Assembly: GCF_000193635.1 (NCBI RefSeq)
Contig: NZ_AEKT01000057.1
Location: 62,001-126,000 of the forward strand
Source of the DNA: Weissella cibaria KACC 11862
Lineage (GTDB): Bacteria; Bacillota; Bacilli; Lactobacillales; Lactobacillaceae
Length of the DNA: 64,000 nt
Reading direction: 5' to 3'
This document shows, piece by piece, positions 14,714-24,296 of this stretch; position 1 is the stretch's first letter; every line of letters begins with the position of its first letter. The notes beneath the pieces were generated by a model. It did no database searches and was not told the DNA's origin. It was given only the letters and a program-made list of their open reading frames with translations. A program made the translations under genes and the position numbers.

Positions 14714-16504
14714 TTAATCCGACGTCTCACCCATCTGCATACGATACAAATCGGCATAACGACCATGCTGGGCCAGTAAACTCTCATGGGACCCGCGTTC
14801 GACAATCTCCCCCTGATCAAGCACCAAAATTAAATCAGCATCTTTAATGGTTGATAGTCGGTGGGCAATTGCAATCGTCGTCCGTGCTTGTCGCATCTTC
14901 GCCAAGGATTGCTGAATAATCGTCTCGGTTTCGGTATCAACGTTAGCCGTAGCTTCATCAAGCACTAAAATTTTCGGATCACGTACAATTGTCCGTGCAA
15001 ATGACAGTAGCTGCCGTTGACCAGTTGAAAACGCTGCGCCTCGTTCAACAACCGGTTCATGGTAGCCCTGCGGTAAACTCCGAATAAATTCATCCGCATG
15101 CACAAATTTTGCAGCCGCCTCGATTTGTTCATCCGCAATTTGCGAATTGTAAAGCCGAATATTGAAGGCAATATCACCATAAAATAGAAATGGCTCTTGC
15201 AAAACTAGGCCAACTTGACGCCTAAAATCAGCCATATCCAATTGGCGAATACTCTGATCATCAATCAAAATATCCCCCGACTGAAATTCATAGAACCGCA
15301 TCATGGCATTAATCGTTGATGATTTACCAGAACCGGTGTGGCCAACCAACGCCACTGTTTGCCCAGGTTCGGCTACAAAACTAATATGCTTTAAGACGTC
15401 ATGTTCACCGTCATATGAAAAACTGACATCCCGAAACTCAACTTTTCCCGCCGTAATCCGACCATTCGCCGGTGCTTGCTGGGCTGGTTCCAACGTGTCG
15501 TCAGCTAAAATCGCCAACACACGACTACCCGCGACCACCCCATCTTGAAATGACGATAACGAATCCATCGCCGAATCAAATGGGTTATAAAACGCCGCCA
15601 CATATGACAAAAACGCATACACCGTACCAGCTGCTATGGTTGCTGACTGACTCGTCCAACTGAACGTCAGCATTACCGCAATAATAGCGCCGCCATATAA
15701 CAAGTCCACCATGGGCGATAGCAATAATGAATTTGTTTTCACCATCCGCACACGGGCCTGGTAATAGGCATTATTTGTCTGCGCAAACTCACCCGCTAAC
15801 CGACTTTCTTGCCGGAATTGCTGAATCACTGACATCCCCGTAATTGCTTCTGCCAATTGGGCGTTCAATTGCGACAACTTTTCACGCATATGCCGATACA
15901 CTTTCGTTGCCACGACTTGATACAACCAAATACTACCAAGCAGCAACGGCACAAATAACAGCGTCACTAGCATCACATGTACATCCGTCAGCCACATGGC
16001 TATAAACGCGGACACGATTGCAAACACACCCGTCGTTAACGTCAAAAACAACTCCCAAAAGTCTGTAAACGAACTGGTGTCATTCGTTACCCGCGACACT
16101 AACGATCCCGCTGGTGTCTGATCAAAGTAGCGCATCCCCAACGTATGTAGTTTTCGATACAGCTTCATCCGCACATCTTCCACCATAAATTCAGCTGCCG
16201 ACATAAACCAATAATCACTGAAGAATTGTGCCACTGCTTTAACCAAAGTGATTGTAAAATACAATAATGCGAAAACAATTAGTAATCGCCACGTGGGTGA
16301 CATGCGATGCAGATGCTGGTTCATGAATGTCTGCAGCAAGCGTGGTAGTAACACATTTACAACTGAAATGGCAGCGGCCAATATCAAAGCACCGTAAAAA
16401 TATTTGGCATACGGTTTCATAAAACGAAATAGTGCCCGAACCGTTTGAAATTGTGTCGCCGCGGTCATCTTGCCAGACCATGCGGACGTATTTTGTTTAG
16501 CCAT
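14714..16504 (-). CDS. ABC exporter half-transporter (permease-ATPase), second subunit
   Basis: 596-residue type-IV ABC exporter half: N-terminal six-helix membrane domain (about 35-330) and C-terminal ATPase with Walker A GHTGSGKSS, signature FSTGQRQ, Walker B ILVLDEATANVD and the H-loop His in AHRLSTI. Signature and Walker B-flanking residues look catalytically competent. By order and pairing with the upstream half it resembles LmrD/YheH of heterodimeric multidrug exporters. The ATG overlaps the end of the preceding gene by 8 bases and has AGGAGGTGA upstream. Its partner is interrupted by a stop codon, so the complex may not form. Confidence 0.9.
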   Translation of the reverse strand: MAKQNTSAWSGKMTAATQFQTVRALFRFMKPYAKYFYGALILAAAISVVNVLLPRLLQTFMNQHLHRMSPTWRLLIVFALLYFTITLVKAVAQFFSDYWFMSAAEFMVEDVRMKLYRKLHTLGMRYFDQTPAGSLVSRVTNDTSSFTDFWELFLTLTTGVFAIVSAFIAMWLTDVHVMLVTLLFVPLLLGSIWLYQVVATKVYRHMREKLSQLNAQLAEAITGMSVIQQFRQESRLAGEFAQTNNAYYQARVRMVKTNSLLLSPMVDLLYGGAIIAVMLTFSWTSQSATIAAGTVYAFLSYVAAFYNPFDSAMDSLSSFQDGVVAGSRVLAILADDTLEPAQQAPANGRITAGKVEFRDVSFSYDGEHDVLKHISFVAEPGQTVALVGHTGSGKSSTINAMMRFYEFQSGDILIDDQSIRQLDMADFRRQVGLVLQEPFLFYGDIAFNIRLYNSQIADEQIEAAAKFVHADEFIRSLPQGYHEPVVERGAAFSTGQRQLLSFARTIVRDPKILVLDEATANVDTETETIIQQSLAKMRQARTTIAIAHRLSTIKDADLILVLDQGEIVERGSHESLLAQHGRYADLYRMQMGETSD

Positions 16505-17681
16505 GGGTCGTCACCTCCTGATCAAGTTTTTCCGATAACTGTTGCGCCGCAAACATCCGGGCATACCAACCGCCTTGCTGGATTAAGTCACTATGCGTGC
16601 CCCGCGCTTCTACCCGACCATGTTCAAACACCAACGTTTCGGCCGCCTGAACGACTGCACTCAGCCGGTGCGTGGCGATAATCGTCGTCTTGCCTCGGCG
16701 TTGATTATGGAGCATCGTTAAAATTTGTTGCTCCGTTTTCGCATCAACTGCTGATAACGCATCATCCAAAATCAAAATATCCGGGTTGATAATCAACGCT
16801 CGGGCAATCGCGAGCCGTTGGCGCTGACCACCCGACAATGAAATTCCTTGTTCGCCGACTTGTGTATCATAACCGTCTGGCAAATTCATAATGTCATCAT
16901 GCAAGGCCGCCCAGCGAGCGGCTTCTTGTACCCGCGCCAATGAAATGTTTGGATCTGCAAACCGGATATTTTCTAACACTGAGGTTGAAAACAAAAAATT
17001 ATCTTGTGGCACATAACCAATCGCTGGTAGATAGGTATCTTTGTCATAGTCACGAATATCAATTTGATTGATTTTGATACTACCGACATACTGATCAAAC
17101 TCACGTAGCAACAATTGAATCAACGTACTTTTTCCTGACCCAACTGGACCGACAAGTCCCAAAGTATTTCCAGCCTGAACAGTCGCGTGCACATTCTGCA
17201 ATGCCGCTTCAGTGGCATCTGGGTATTGAAACGTCGTTAGATCAATCTGTAAGTCACCGCGTGGCACTTGTTTTAGCCCTTTTTTATCCAGTGTTGCTGG
17301 TTGTTCAGCCAATAACGTCGTAATCCGTTCGTAGGCTGCATTACCGCGTTGCAAGTTATTAAAGAAAAAGCCCAACCCTAAAAAAGGCCAAACTAGCGCC
17401 GACAAATAGGTGACAAAAGTAATCAAACTACCAATCGACAGCGCCCCAGTCTGCACAAGGTATCCACCATAAATGATCGTGCCAACAAACGAAATTCCCG
17501 TTAAAATCGTAATGGCGGGATTAAACAAGGAATCTAACCGCTCGGCATGGCGGGTCGCCCGAATTGAATCATTAATTTTTGTTTGAAAGTCGGCAGTATC
17601 TTCGGCAGCTTCACCAACAGTCTTTAATACTTTAATGCCCATCAACGACTCTTGCGTCTTATTATTCAACTGCGAAAACAT
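16497..17681 (-). CDS. 3' part of the interrupted ABC half (end of membrane domain plus ATPase)
   Basis: 394-codon open frame beginning with the ATG two codons after the amber stop. It has about two predicted membrane segments and a full ATPase domain. Translation restart is possible but the nearby AGGA is only one base from the ATG, so spacing is poor. An ATPase without the first four or five helices is unlikely to transport. Confidence 0.6.
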   Translation of the reverse strand: MFSQLNNKTQESLMGIKVLKTVGEAAEDTADFQTKINDSIRATRHAERLDSLFNPAITILTGISFVGTIIYGGYLVQTGALSIGSLITFVTYLSALVWPFLGLGFFFNNLQRGNAAYERITTLLAEQPATLDKKGLKQVPRGDLQIDLTTFQYPDATEAALQNVHATVQAGNTLGLVGPVGSGKSTLIQLLLREFDQYVGSIKINQIDIRDYDKDTYLPAIGYVPQDNFLFSTSVLENIRFADPNISLARVQEAARWAALHDDIMNLPDGYDTQVGEQGISLSGGQRQRLAIARALIINPDILILDDALSAVDAKTEQQILTMLHNQRRGKTTIIATHRLSAVVQAAETLVFEHGRVEARGTHSDLIQQGGWYARMFAAQQLSEKLDQEVTTHG

Positions 17682-17684
17682 ATC

Positions 17685-18254
17685 CTACACTGCTGAAAAG
17701 GCGGCAGAAATCGAGCCACCCAACAGTTGCGCCACCAACGTAATCCCAAGCAGTGGCACGACTGCCATAATGGTCAGGAGTGGATTCACCACCACAGCCA
17801 TCGCTGCAACGACTGATACACCGGTAATCAACGCATCGAATAATTGCAACACGCCATTGCCGGCAACACGTTGCAGTTGATTGATATCATTTGTTGCGTG
17901 GGCCAGTAGGTCCCCCGTTCGGTGCTTCTGAAAGAAGGGCTTATCCATCTCCAAATAGTGGTTCAATAAACGCAACCGCATCAAGCGCTCCAAACGAGCC
18001 GAGGTTCCCCAAATAAAATATGACCAACCAAACCGTAAGAGATATTGACCAACTGTCGCAATCGCAATCCAGACAATAATTGGACCGAGCGTAGCACCAG
18101 ATGGTGCCCGCTCACTGATCAAATTTGCAAAGCGACCAATCATAATCGGCGGAATTAAGCCAAGCATTGCCACGCCCAATAGTGCTAGAATGCCGAGTAA
18201 ATATGAACGCCATTCCAGGCGAATAAACCATTTCAAACGAAAGAATAATCTCAT
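17685..18254 (-). CDS. 5' part of the interrupted ABC half (first membrane helices)
   Basis: 189-residue truncated product containing only the first part of the transmembrane domain, ending at the amber codon 17685-17687. No ATPase motifs. Confidence 0.6.
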   Translation of the reverse strand: MRLFFRLKWFIRLEWRSYLLGILALLGVAMLGLIPPIMIGRFANLISERAPSGATLGPIIVWIAIATVGQYLLRFGWSYFIWGTSARLERLMRLRLLNHYLEMDKPFFQKHRTGDLLAHATNDINQLQRVAGNGVLQLFDALITGVSVVAAMAVVVNPLLTIMAVVPLLGITLVAQLLGGSISAAFSAV

Positions 18255-18281
18255 CGTCCCCTCCTACTATTTTTCTGAAGA

Positions 18282-18316
18282 AAAAGGCTCATGACGCAGA
18301 CCGTCACGAGCCTTTT
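18282..18316 (-). terminator. oppA terminator
   Basis: Minus-strand stem AAAAGGCTCGTGACG / CGTCATGAGCCTTTTT with a 5-base loop. It ends the opp unit just before the ABC exporter genes. Confidence 0.9.
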
Positions 18317-18327
18317 AATATTTCTAA

Positions 18328-20130
18328 TTACTTGGTTGCCAAGTCATTTGAGGTCACACCAATCTTCTCCCAAAGATCGTATGCATCATTTGCCTTTGTC
18401 CAACCAACCACACGATCATTAACTGGTGTGTAATCGATAGCAAACTTTTGTGGCACTACATATGCTTGATCATTCATGTACTCTTGATACTTCTTGAAGG
18501 CTTCCTTACGGTATGACGTCTTCAAAGCTGATTGAGAGTCAATGTCATTCAACAACTTCGTCAACTCAGGTGACGTCGCGTGACCCAAGTTGTAAGGAGC
18601 GGCCTTTGAGAACAAATCCATTTGTGAAGGTTCTGATGACAAGCCCCAAGCCGCATCCGTGATATCCCACTTTTGACTCGTACCGTCTTGGACAATCTTG
18701 CTCCAGCTGTTAAAGTCGGTCAAACGACCACCGTAAAGGCTGACCTTAACCCCAACCTTCTTCCATTGTTGGATGTTGTTTTGTGAAACCGCTTCTGATG
18801 TTGGTGCACCTGAACGAGCCATATAGACCAAATCAAGCTCCTTGCCGTCCTTCTCACGGTAACCCGTCTTCTTGTTCAGCTTCCAACCAGCTTCGTCCAA
18901 CAAAGCGTTGGCCTTCTTCTGGTTCAATGGGAACCCCTTAGCATCTTTGTCTTGCACAGATGAGAAGACTGGCGGAATTAATGACGTTGCCCGTGTTCCA
19001 AGCCCATTTGAATACTTATCAATAACTTGTTGCGTATTCAAGGCATATCCCAGTGCTTGACGGACACGCTTGTCTTGCAAAGGTGTATCACGGTCTTGCA
19101 CGTTTTCACTCTTATCGGCATCATAGTGTCCCAAGTTGAAGACTTCCATTGAGACGTACAATTGGTTTTGCCCCGTCATCTTATAGCCAGAGGCCTTCTT
19201 AATTTGTGGGTACAATGACGCAATATTCTCAATTGACAAGTCGTACTTGTGTGCATTGAAGGCTGCCGCAATCTTAGTTGGTGAAACCACCTGTTCAGTA
19301 ATTGAATTCAACTTAGGCTTTTCACCATAGTAGTACTTGTTCGGCGTCAACCTAATTGACTCACCTGGCACCACCTTTGCAACTTGATATGGACCCCAAA
19401 CCAGTGGCTTCGTTGTATTAGCTTCCGATGATGCCAATTTCTTAGGTGCGATATCCTTAATCTGGTGATATGGCGTAACCGTCTCAAGATAGTAGCCATT
19501 TCCTGAATATGGCATTCCTGGCTTCATCGCCTTGAAGTGAACCACTACCTTCTTGCCGTCTTCACCATCCGGATAGGTAATACCTGAAATCGTCTTGGTC
19601 TTACCATCGTGGAAATCCGACAAACCTTCGATATTAGCCAATGACTCTGTCCAACGATCTGAACCATACGCCTTGTTTGCCAACACTTCATAAGTGAACT
19701 CATAGTCCTTGGCTGTCACTGGCTTACCATCTGACCAGGTCAACTTCTTATTCAGCGTGATAGTTGCCGTCTTAGCGTCATCGTCAAACTTAACCGTAGC
19801 AGCACCCTTATCATTAATCTTAAATTGCTTATCAGTTGCGAAAATTCCTGATGATCCTTGACCTGTCGGATTGAACATATCACTCGTCAACGCATCATCT
19901 GACAACGGTGACAAATACGATCCTTGGAACGGTGTATCTGACACAGCCGCAATCTTCAAATCGCCACCCTTGATAGCCTTACCCGGATTGTTATACGCAA
20001 CCGGCAACTTACCCACTTTGTCATGATTCACAGCTTGTTTATCATTCCCGTGACCGAACGCGAAGAACGCTGCGACCGCCGCTAACACCACAACGACCAG
20101 TCCGAGCAACCATTTAACTGCCTTACTCAT
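18328..20130 (-). CDS. oppA: Oligopeptide ABC transporter substrate-binding protein
   Basis: 600-residue SBP_bac_5 (cluster C) peptide-binding protein capturing oligopeptides outside the membrane and delivering them to OppBC. A hydrophobic N-terminal segment (about 7-27) follows MSKAVKW. There is no Cys near it, hence no lipobox, so the protein is probably held by an uncleaved helix or released rather than lipidated as most OppA proteins are. The start at 20130 is set by GGGGGTG 6 bases upstream; a longer frame to 20169 lacks one. It has its own promoter in the 113-base gap after oppC, which allows binding protein to be made in excess. Confidence 0.9.
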   Translation of the reverse strand: MSKAVKWLLGLVVVVLAAVAAFFAFGHGNDKQAVNHDKVGKLPVAYNNPGKAIKGGDLKIAAVSDTPFQGSYLSPLSDDALTSDMFNPTGQGSSGIFATDKQFKINDKGAATVKFDDDAKTATITLNKKLTWSDGKPVTAKDYEFTYEVLANKAYGSDRWTESLANIEGLSDFHDGKTKTISGITYPDGEDGKKVVVHFKAMKPGMPYSGNGYYLETVTPYHQIKDIAPKKLASSEANTTKPLVWGPYQVAKVVPGESIRLTPNKYYYGEKPKLNSITEQVVSPTKIAAAFNAHKYDLSIENIASLYPQIKKASGYKMTGQNQLYVSMEVFNLGHYDADKSENVQDRDTPLQDKRVRQALGYALNTQQVIDKYSNGLGTRATSLIPPVFSSVQDKDAKGFPLNQKKANALLDEAGWKLNKKTGYREKDGKELDLVYMARSGAPTSEAVSQNNIQQWKKVGVKVSLYGGRLTDFNSWSKIVQDGTSQKWDITDAAWGLSSEPSQMDLFSKAAPYNLGHATSPELTKLLNDIDSQSALKTSYRKEAFKKYQEYMNDQAYVVPQKFAIDYTPVNDRVVGWTKANDAYDLWEKIGVTSNDLATK

Positions 20131-20171
20131 ACGAACACCCCCATATATTCCCTTATATTTCGTTGACATTG

Positions 20172-20200
20172 ACTTTACTCGCGGTAATTTTAATTGTCAA
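20172..20200 (-). promoter_or_regulatory. Internal promoter of oppA
   Basis: Minus strand: -35 TTGACA (20195-20200), 17-base spacer, -10 TAAAGT (20172-20177), about 40 bases before the oppA start. Confidence 0.75.
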
Positions 20201-20243
20201 CACATTATTCTAATTAAATTCTAATTTAGATGTTATTAGTCGG

Positions 20244-21125
20244 TTAGCCTAGTGATTGGCGTTGATCAGCTACCCGTCGTAGCGCTTGCCCAATCATCAT
20301 AATCAATACGGTATACAACAAGATCATCACTGCGGCAGGAATCCAAACCCACGGCTTACCTGTCATCGTTTCAGGGTCGGTTGCATAGTTAATCAACGTT
20401 CCCAATGATGGCGTGTTCGCCGGCAGACCGAAGCCCAAGAATGACAAACTCGTCTCAAGACCGATATTTCCAGCAAACATCAACGTGGCTTCAACGATAA
20501 TCAACGATGATAAGTTCGGAAAAATCTCGCGGAAAATAATCTTCAAATTAGACGTTCCTGACGTCTTAGAAGCTCGGACATAATCCCGATTCACCTCAAC
20601 CAACGTTCGCGCACGAATCAAACGCACTGTGTTAAACCACCCCAGCAACGTCATGATGATAATCAATGACCACATGTTGTAATGCGGAATAACCGTGACC
20701 AGCACGATAATAATCATCATCACTGGCAAAATTGTCATAAAGTCGATAAAACGCATGAACACGAGATCAAAAACGCCACCAAAATAACCCGTAACTAAAC
20801 CACCAATCGTACCGAGTGCCAGAATAAGCACGGTTACGAAAAACGCAATCGTCAAAGAATTACGCGCAGCGACCACCAACAATGAAAAGATATCTTTACC
20901 ACCATTATCGGTACCAAAGATGTGCCCGTCTGTCATTGGCGGTAGGTATTGATTCATAATATTGACGTCCGTGTAAGCCGTTTTGGGGACAAACAACGCA
21001 CCCACAAAAATAGCCACTGTCAGTAACAGTAATAGAATTATGGCAAACTGAGCCACTTGATCTTGTTGAAATTCGCGTCGCAAGGCATTTCGTAATGTCG
21101 GCGCTGTTTTCTTTGCTTGTTCCAT
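20244..21125 (-). CDS. oppC: Oligopeptide ABC transporter permease
   Basis: 293-residue inner-membrane permease with a cytosolic N-terminus (about 1-30) and about six helices. The EAA-type cytoplasmic loop (TSGTSNLKIIFREIFPNLSS) contacts OppD/F. The start is chosen at the ATG 8 bases after AAGGAGG; the frame extends to 21170 without a better site. Pairs with OppB to form the peptide channel. Confidence 0.93.
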   Translation of the reverse strand: MEQAKKTAPTLRNALRREFQQDQVAQFAIILLLLLTVAIFVGALFVPKTAYTDVNIMNQYLPPMTDGHIFGTDNGGKDIFSLLVVAARNSLTIAFFVTVLILALGTIGGLVTGYFGGVFDLVFMRFIDFMTILPVMMIIIVLVTVIPHYNMWSLIIIMTLLGWFNTVRLIRARTLVEVNRDYVRASKTSGTSNLKIIFREIFPNLSSLIIVEATLMFAGNIGLETSLSFLGFGLPANTPSLGTLINYATDPETMTGKPWVWIPAAVMILLYTVLIMMIGQALRRVADQRQSLG

Positions 21126-21138
21126 TTGTTGCGCCTCC

Positions 21139-22098
21139 TTAAGAAATTCGAATACGAGGATCGACTGCACTCATGATAATATCTGAGAACAAACCACCCA
21201 ACACCGCTAAGACACCGTTGAATAGAACCAACGTGGTCACCACCGGATAATCTCGCGTCAAAACTGATTGCACAAACAATGACCCAATTCCTGGGAATGA
21301 GAAAATCGTTTCTGCAATAATCATGCCCCCGAAAATACCCGTAATGGCATACCCCATCGTTGAAGCAATCGGCAAGAAGGCGTTACGCAACACGTGCCGT
21401 GAGAAAATCCGATTCTCAGGCACCCCTTTTGCCCGGGCTAACTTCACATAGTCCTGCTTGGACTCATCCAAAATACCGGAACGCAAGTACGAAAAGGTAC
21501 TGGTTGTTGAAATCAGTGCCACAATCAAAGCCGGTAGAATCATGTGATACAGGCGACTACCCAAGACCGGGAAGAAGCCATTAGCGTCAGCCGACACTGT
21601 TCCCGATGTTGGGAACCAGCCAAGCGTGTACCCAAAGATAAAAATACCAAATAAATAAAATAGGTAAGCTGGCAACGAATAAATCAATGAGTTGTAGACC
21701 ACCAACGCATGGTCCGTCCGTGAATTCTCACGACGAGCTGCCACTAATGCCATCGTAATTGCCGTCACATACGTACCAATCAAGGCCAGCAATGACAGCC
21801 AAACCGTATTCCCCAAACGGGCACCAATCACACGTGCAACTGGTTGCTTCAACTGGAAAGAATCACCAAAATTACCGTGCACCGCATTGCCAATCCAACG
21901 GGCATACTGCACCGTCCACGGATCATCCAACCCAGCAGCCTTACGTAATGCCGCGATTTGAGCTGGGTCAGTGTTTGGCCCAAATTTTCCTGAGAATGGA
22001 TCACCAGGCATTAACTTGGCCAAGAAAAAGACCAACACAGACACAATAAACAATTGCGGAATCATAATCAGCAATCGACGCAAAATCGTTTTCCACAT
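21139..22098 (-). CDS. oppB: Oligopeptide ABC transporter permease
   Basis: 319-residue OppB-type permease: an N-terminal helix with [20 protein letters not shown], the conserved MPGDPF motif, about six helices and the EAA loop [23 protein letters not shown]. Its ATG follows the oppF stop by one base, so translation is coupled. With OppC it forms the membrane pore. Confidence 0.94.
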   Translation of the reverse strand: MWKTILRRLLIMIPQLFIVSVLVFFLAKLMPGDPFSGKFGPNTDPAQIAALRKAAGLDDPWTVQYARWIGNAVHGNFGDSFQLKQPVARVIGARLGNTVWLSLLALIGTYVTAITMALVAARRENSRTDHALVVYNSLIYSLPAYLFYLFGIFIFGYTLGWFPTSGTVSADANGFFPVLGSRLYHMILPALIVALISTTSTFSYLRSGILDESKQDYVKLARAKGVPENRIFSRHVLRNAFLPIASTMGYAITGIFGGMIIAETIFSFPGIGSLFVQSVLTRDYPVVTTLVLFNGVLAVLGGLFSDIIMSAVDPRIRIS

Positions 22099-22099
22099 A

Positions 22100-23056
22100 T
22101 TAGAACCCCTCTCCTTCTAGCATTGATTCAGGCAGTGCCACTTGGTGGGTTTCACTAACCGCGACTAACGGAAACGCCCGGCCATCGGCATCATAATATG
22201 CTGATTTTTGATCCTGAAACTCTTGTTCAATAGCCTTACGGTGGGCACGATTTTTCGCCCGATTCGGCACATCAATTTCTGGAATTGCTGCTAACAAACG
22301 CTTGGTATACAAGTGTTGGGCATGGTTAAAAATATCGTCACGTGAACCAATTTCAACCAATCGGCCGGCGTGCATAATGGCCAAATTTTCCGTCATGTGG
22401 CGCACAACACCCAAATCGTGCGAAATGAACAGAAAGGCAATGCCATAGTCTTTTTGAATGCGTTTCATGTAATTCAACACTTGCGCTTGCACTGACAAGT
22501 CCAATGCTGAAACTGGCTCATCCGCGACAATCAACTTAGGCTTTGTCGCCACTGCACGGGCAATCCCAATACGTTGGCGTTGACCACCTGAAAACTGGAA
22601 TGGAAATTGGTACATCGTTTCAGCCGGCAGTCCGACAATATCAAGCAAATGCCGCACTTCCTGGGCCAGCCCGTCTTCTTTTAACCCTGAAAAATTACGC
22701 AATGGTTCCGCAATAATATCAAACACTGTCTTACGTGGATTCAACGACGACATCGAGTCCTGGAAAATCATTTGCACGTCCTTGTTGTAATTAACATGGG
22801 CGCGGTTCTTGGCGTCCGTCATATCAACGCCCTGAAAATAAATATGTCCTGACGTAATCGGCTCCAATCCCACAATGGCCTTCCCGATTGTTGACTTACC
22901 GGATCCTGATTCCCCAATTAACCCATACGTTTTACCAGCCTCAATTGAGAAACTTACCCCGTCTGCCGCGTATACATAATCAGTCACCCGATTGAAAAAC
23001 CCACTTCGAATCGGATAGTGTACTTTAACGTTTTCTACTCTTAATAACTCACTCAT
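22100..23056 (-). CDS. oppF: Oligopeptide ABC transporter ATPase
   Basis: 318-residue peptide-type ABC ATPase with Walker [11 protein letters not shown]-loop [13 protein letters not shown], signature FSGGQRQR, Walker [13 protein letters not shown] and the H-loop His in FISHDLGVV. The C-terminal oligopeptide/dipeptide extension is present. OppF rather than OppD is assigned from the signature variant and the order next to oppB. GAGG lies 7 bases upstream. Confidence 0.92.
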   Translation of the reverse strand: MSELLRVENVKVHYPIRSGFFNRVTDYVYAADGVSFSIEAGKTYGLIGESGSGKSTIGKAIVGLEPITSGHIYFQGVDMTDAKNRAHVNYNKDVQMIFQDSMSSLNPRKTVFDIIAEPLRNFSGLKEDGLAQEVRHLLDIVGLPAETMYQFPFQFSGGQRQRIGIARAVATKPKLIVADEPVSALDLSVQAQVLNYMKRIQKDYGIAFLFISHDLGVVRHMTENLAIMHAGRLVEIGSRDDIFNHAQHLYTKRLLAAIPEIDVPNRAKNRAHRKAIEQEFQDQKSAYYDADGRAFPLVAVSETHQVALPESMLEGEGF

Positions 23057-23065
23057 TATCTAACC

Positions 23066-24064
23066 TCAATCTTCGTCAGCAAACTTAAATACCCGCCATG
23101 CATTACCACGCACCCAGTGACCTGGTGTAATCTCCGCCAACTTTGGATCTTGTTCTTGGCGCACGTCTTCGGGCAGCCATGGCGTCCGATCCAAAAACAT
23201 ATCGCGGTGGTGGTCAATGTGTGTCAAACCAGGCACAGTCCCTTGAATGACGTAAAGTTCATCCGATTCATTGTCCAAACTTGGATTTGACCGTAGTAGT
23301 GAGCGCGTGTACGGGTGCTTCGGATTAGCGAAGAGTTCCCCGACCTCAGCCTCTTCCACAATTTGGCCGGCATACATGACCGCCACACGGTCAGCTACCT
23401 CAGCCACCACACTCAAATCGTGCGTAATGAGAATAATGCCGGCCCCATTTTCAGCCTGAATATCCTGGAGTAGGTCCAAAATTTGCGCCTGAATCGTCGC
23501 ATCCAATGCGGTAGTTGGCTCGTCCGCAATGATTAACTTGGGCTTATTCGCAATTGCCAACGCAATCACGACACGTTGCCGCATCCCCCCAGACAGCTGA
23601 TGTGGAAACTCATTCGCCACACGTTCTGGGAAGGGAATCCCAACTTGATTGAGCAATTCAATCACGCGGTCATTGTATTGTGGCTCTTGGTAAACATCGT
23701 GCACCGCCAACGCTTCTTTGATTTGGTCGCCAATTTTCATCAACGGATTCAACGCTGCTAGTGGGTCCTGAAAAATCATGCCGATTTCAGCGCCGCGCAC
23801 TTGTGTCCACTCAGCCGGTGCTAAATTCAGTACATCGCGTTGATTAACTAAAATCTGTCCGGTTACCTGGGTCAGTGTTAAATCATGTAGCCCAATAATT
23901 GACGTGGCAAAGGTTGACTTGCCGGAACCTGATTCACCCACCAAAGCCACAACCTCATTCGGCCGTACCGACAAACTAACATCTTCGATTGCTTGGACAT
24001 ATTGGCCGTGAATCTTAAAACTGACACTGACATTTTTTGCAACTAATAGTTCCGCATCGCTCAT
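23066..24064 (-). CDS. oppD: Oligopeptide ABC transporter ATPase
   Basis: 332-residue ABC ATPase, first gene of oppDFBCA. Walker [11 protein letters not shown]-loop [12 protein letters not shown], signature LSGGMRQR, Walker [14 protein letters not shown]-loop His in ITHDLSVV, then the OppD-type C-terminal extension. The GGMRQR signature distinguishes OppD from OppF. The gene order equals the lactococcal opp operon; imported peptides supply amino acids to a proteolysis-dependent cell. Confidence 0.93.
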   Translation of the reverse strand: MSDAELLVAKNVSVSFKIHGQYVQAIEDVSLSVRPNEVVALVGESGSGKSTFATSIIGLHDLTLTQVTGQILVNQRDVLNLAPAEWTQVRGAEIGMIFQDPLAALNPLMKIGDQIKEALAVHDVYQEPQYNDRVIELLNQVGIPFPERVANEFPHQLSGGMRQRVVIALAIANKPKLIIADEPTTALDATIQAQILDLLQDIQAENGAGIILITHDLSVVAEVADRVAVMYAGQIVEEAEVGELFANPKHPYTRSLLRSNPSLDNESDELYVIQGTVPGLTHIDHHRDMFLDRTPWLPEDVRQEQDPKLAEITPGHWVRGNAWRVFKFADED

Positions 24065-24102
24065 ATTTTGCCACCCTTACTTTTTATAAAATGATTTGTT
24101 TT

Positions 24103-24131
24103 ATAATATGACGATATTATGAGTTTTTCAA
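24103..24131 (-). promoter_or_regulatory. opp operon promoter
   Basis: Minus strand: -35 TTGAAA (24126-24131), 17-base spacer, -10 TATTAT (24103-24108) in an AT-rich upstream region. No convincing CodY box was found. Confidence 0.75.
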
Positions 24132-24228
24132 TAGTTTGTTTTAATCTAATTTTAATTTACAAGAAAAATTATCGGATTTCCCCCTTGAAATCCAACTTTA
24201 AATTTCCTTTTTTCGGGTTCATACGCAA

Positions 24229-24274
24229 AAACACATGCAGCTAACCAATAACATTCGGTTAGCTGCATGTGTTT
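24229..24274 (-). terminator. galT terminator
   Basis: Perfect 18-base inverted repeat (24229-24246 with 24257-24274) around a 10-base loop, ending on the minus strand in TTTTTGCG. Confidence 0.93.
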
Positions 24275-24296
24275 CGTGCAATATCTTAAATTATCA

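Larger units (their letters stand above)
16497..18254 (-). pseudogene. ABC exporter half-transporter (first subunit) interrupted by an in-frame amber codon
   Basis: The 585-codon frame encodes a complete LmrC/YheI-like half: six-helix domain, Walker A GPVGSGKST, signature LSGGQRQ, Walker B ILILDDALSAVD and ATHRLSA. Its reading frame is unbroken except for TAG at 17685-17687, where the residues around it (AFSAV-stop-DMFSQLNNKTQES) lead one to expect Gln (CAG to TAG, one change). Apart from this codon there is no frameshift or loss of motifs. Either a recent inactivation or a sequence error. Start GGAGGGG-spaced ATG at 18254; first gene of the exporter unit, just after the oppA terminator. Confidence 0.85.

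Noticed and set aside
17685-17687. Amber read-through by pyrrolysine or a suppressor tRNA
   Set aside because: No pyrrolysine genes or suppressor tRNA seen, and the surrounding family sequence expects ordinary Gln.
24126-24175. CodY box upstream of opp
   Set aside because: The AT-rich stretch AATTTTTCTTGTAAATT only loosely resembles the 15-base consensus; too many mismatches to claim.
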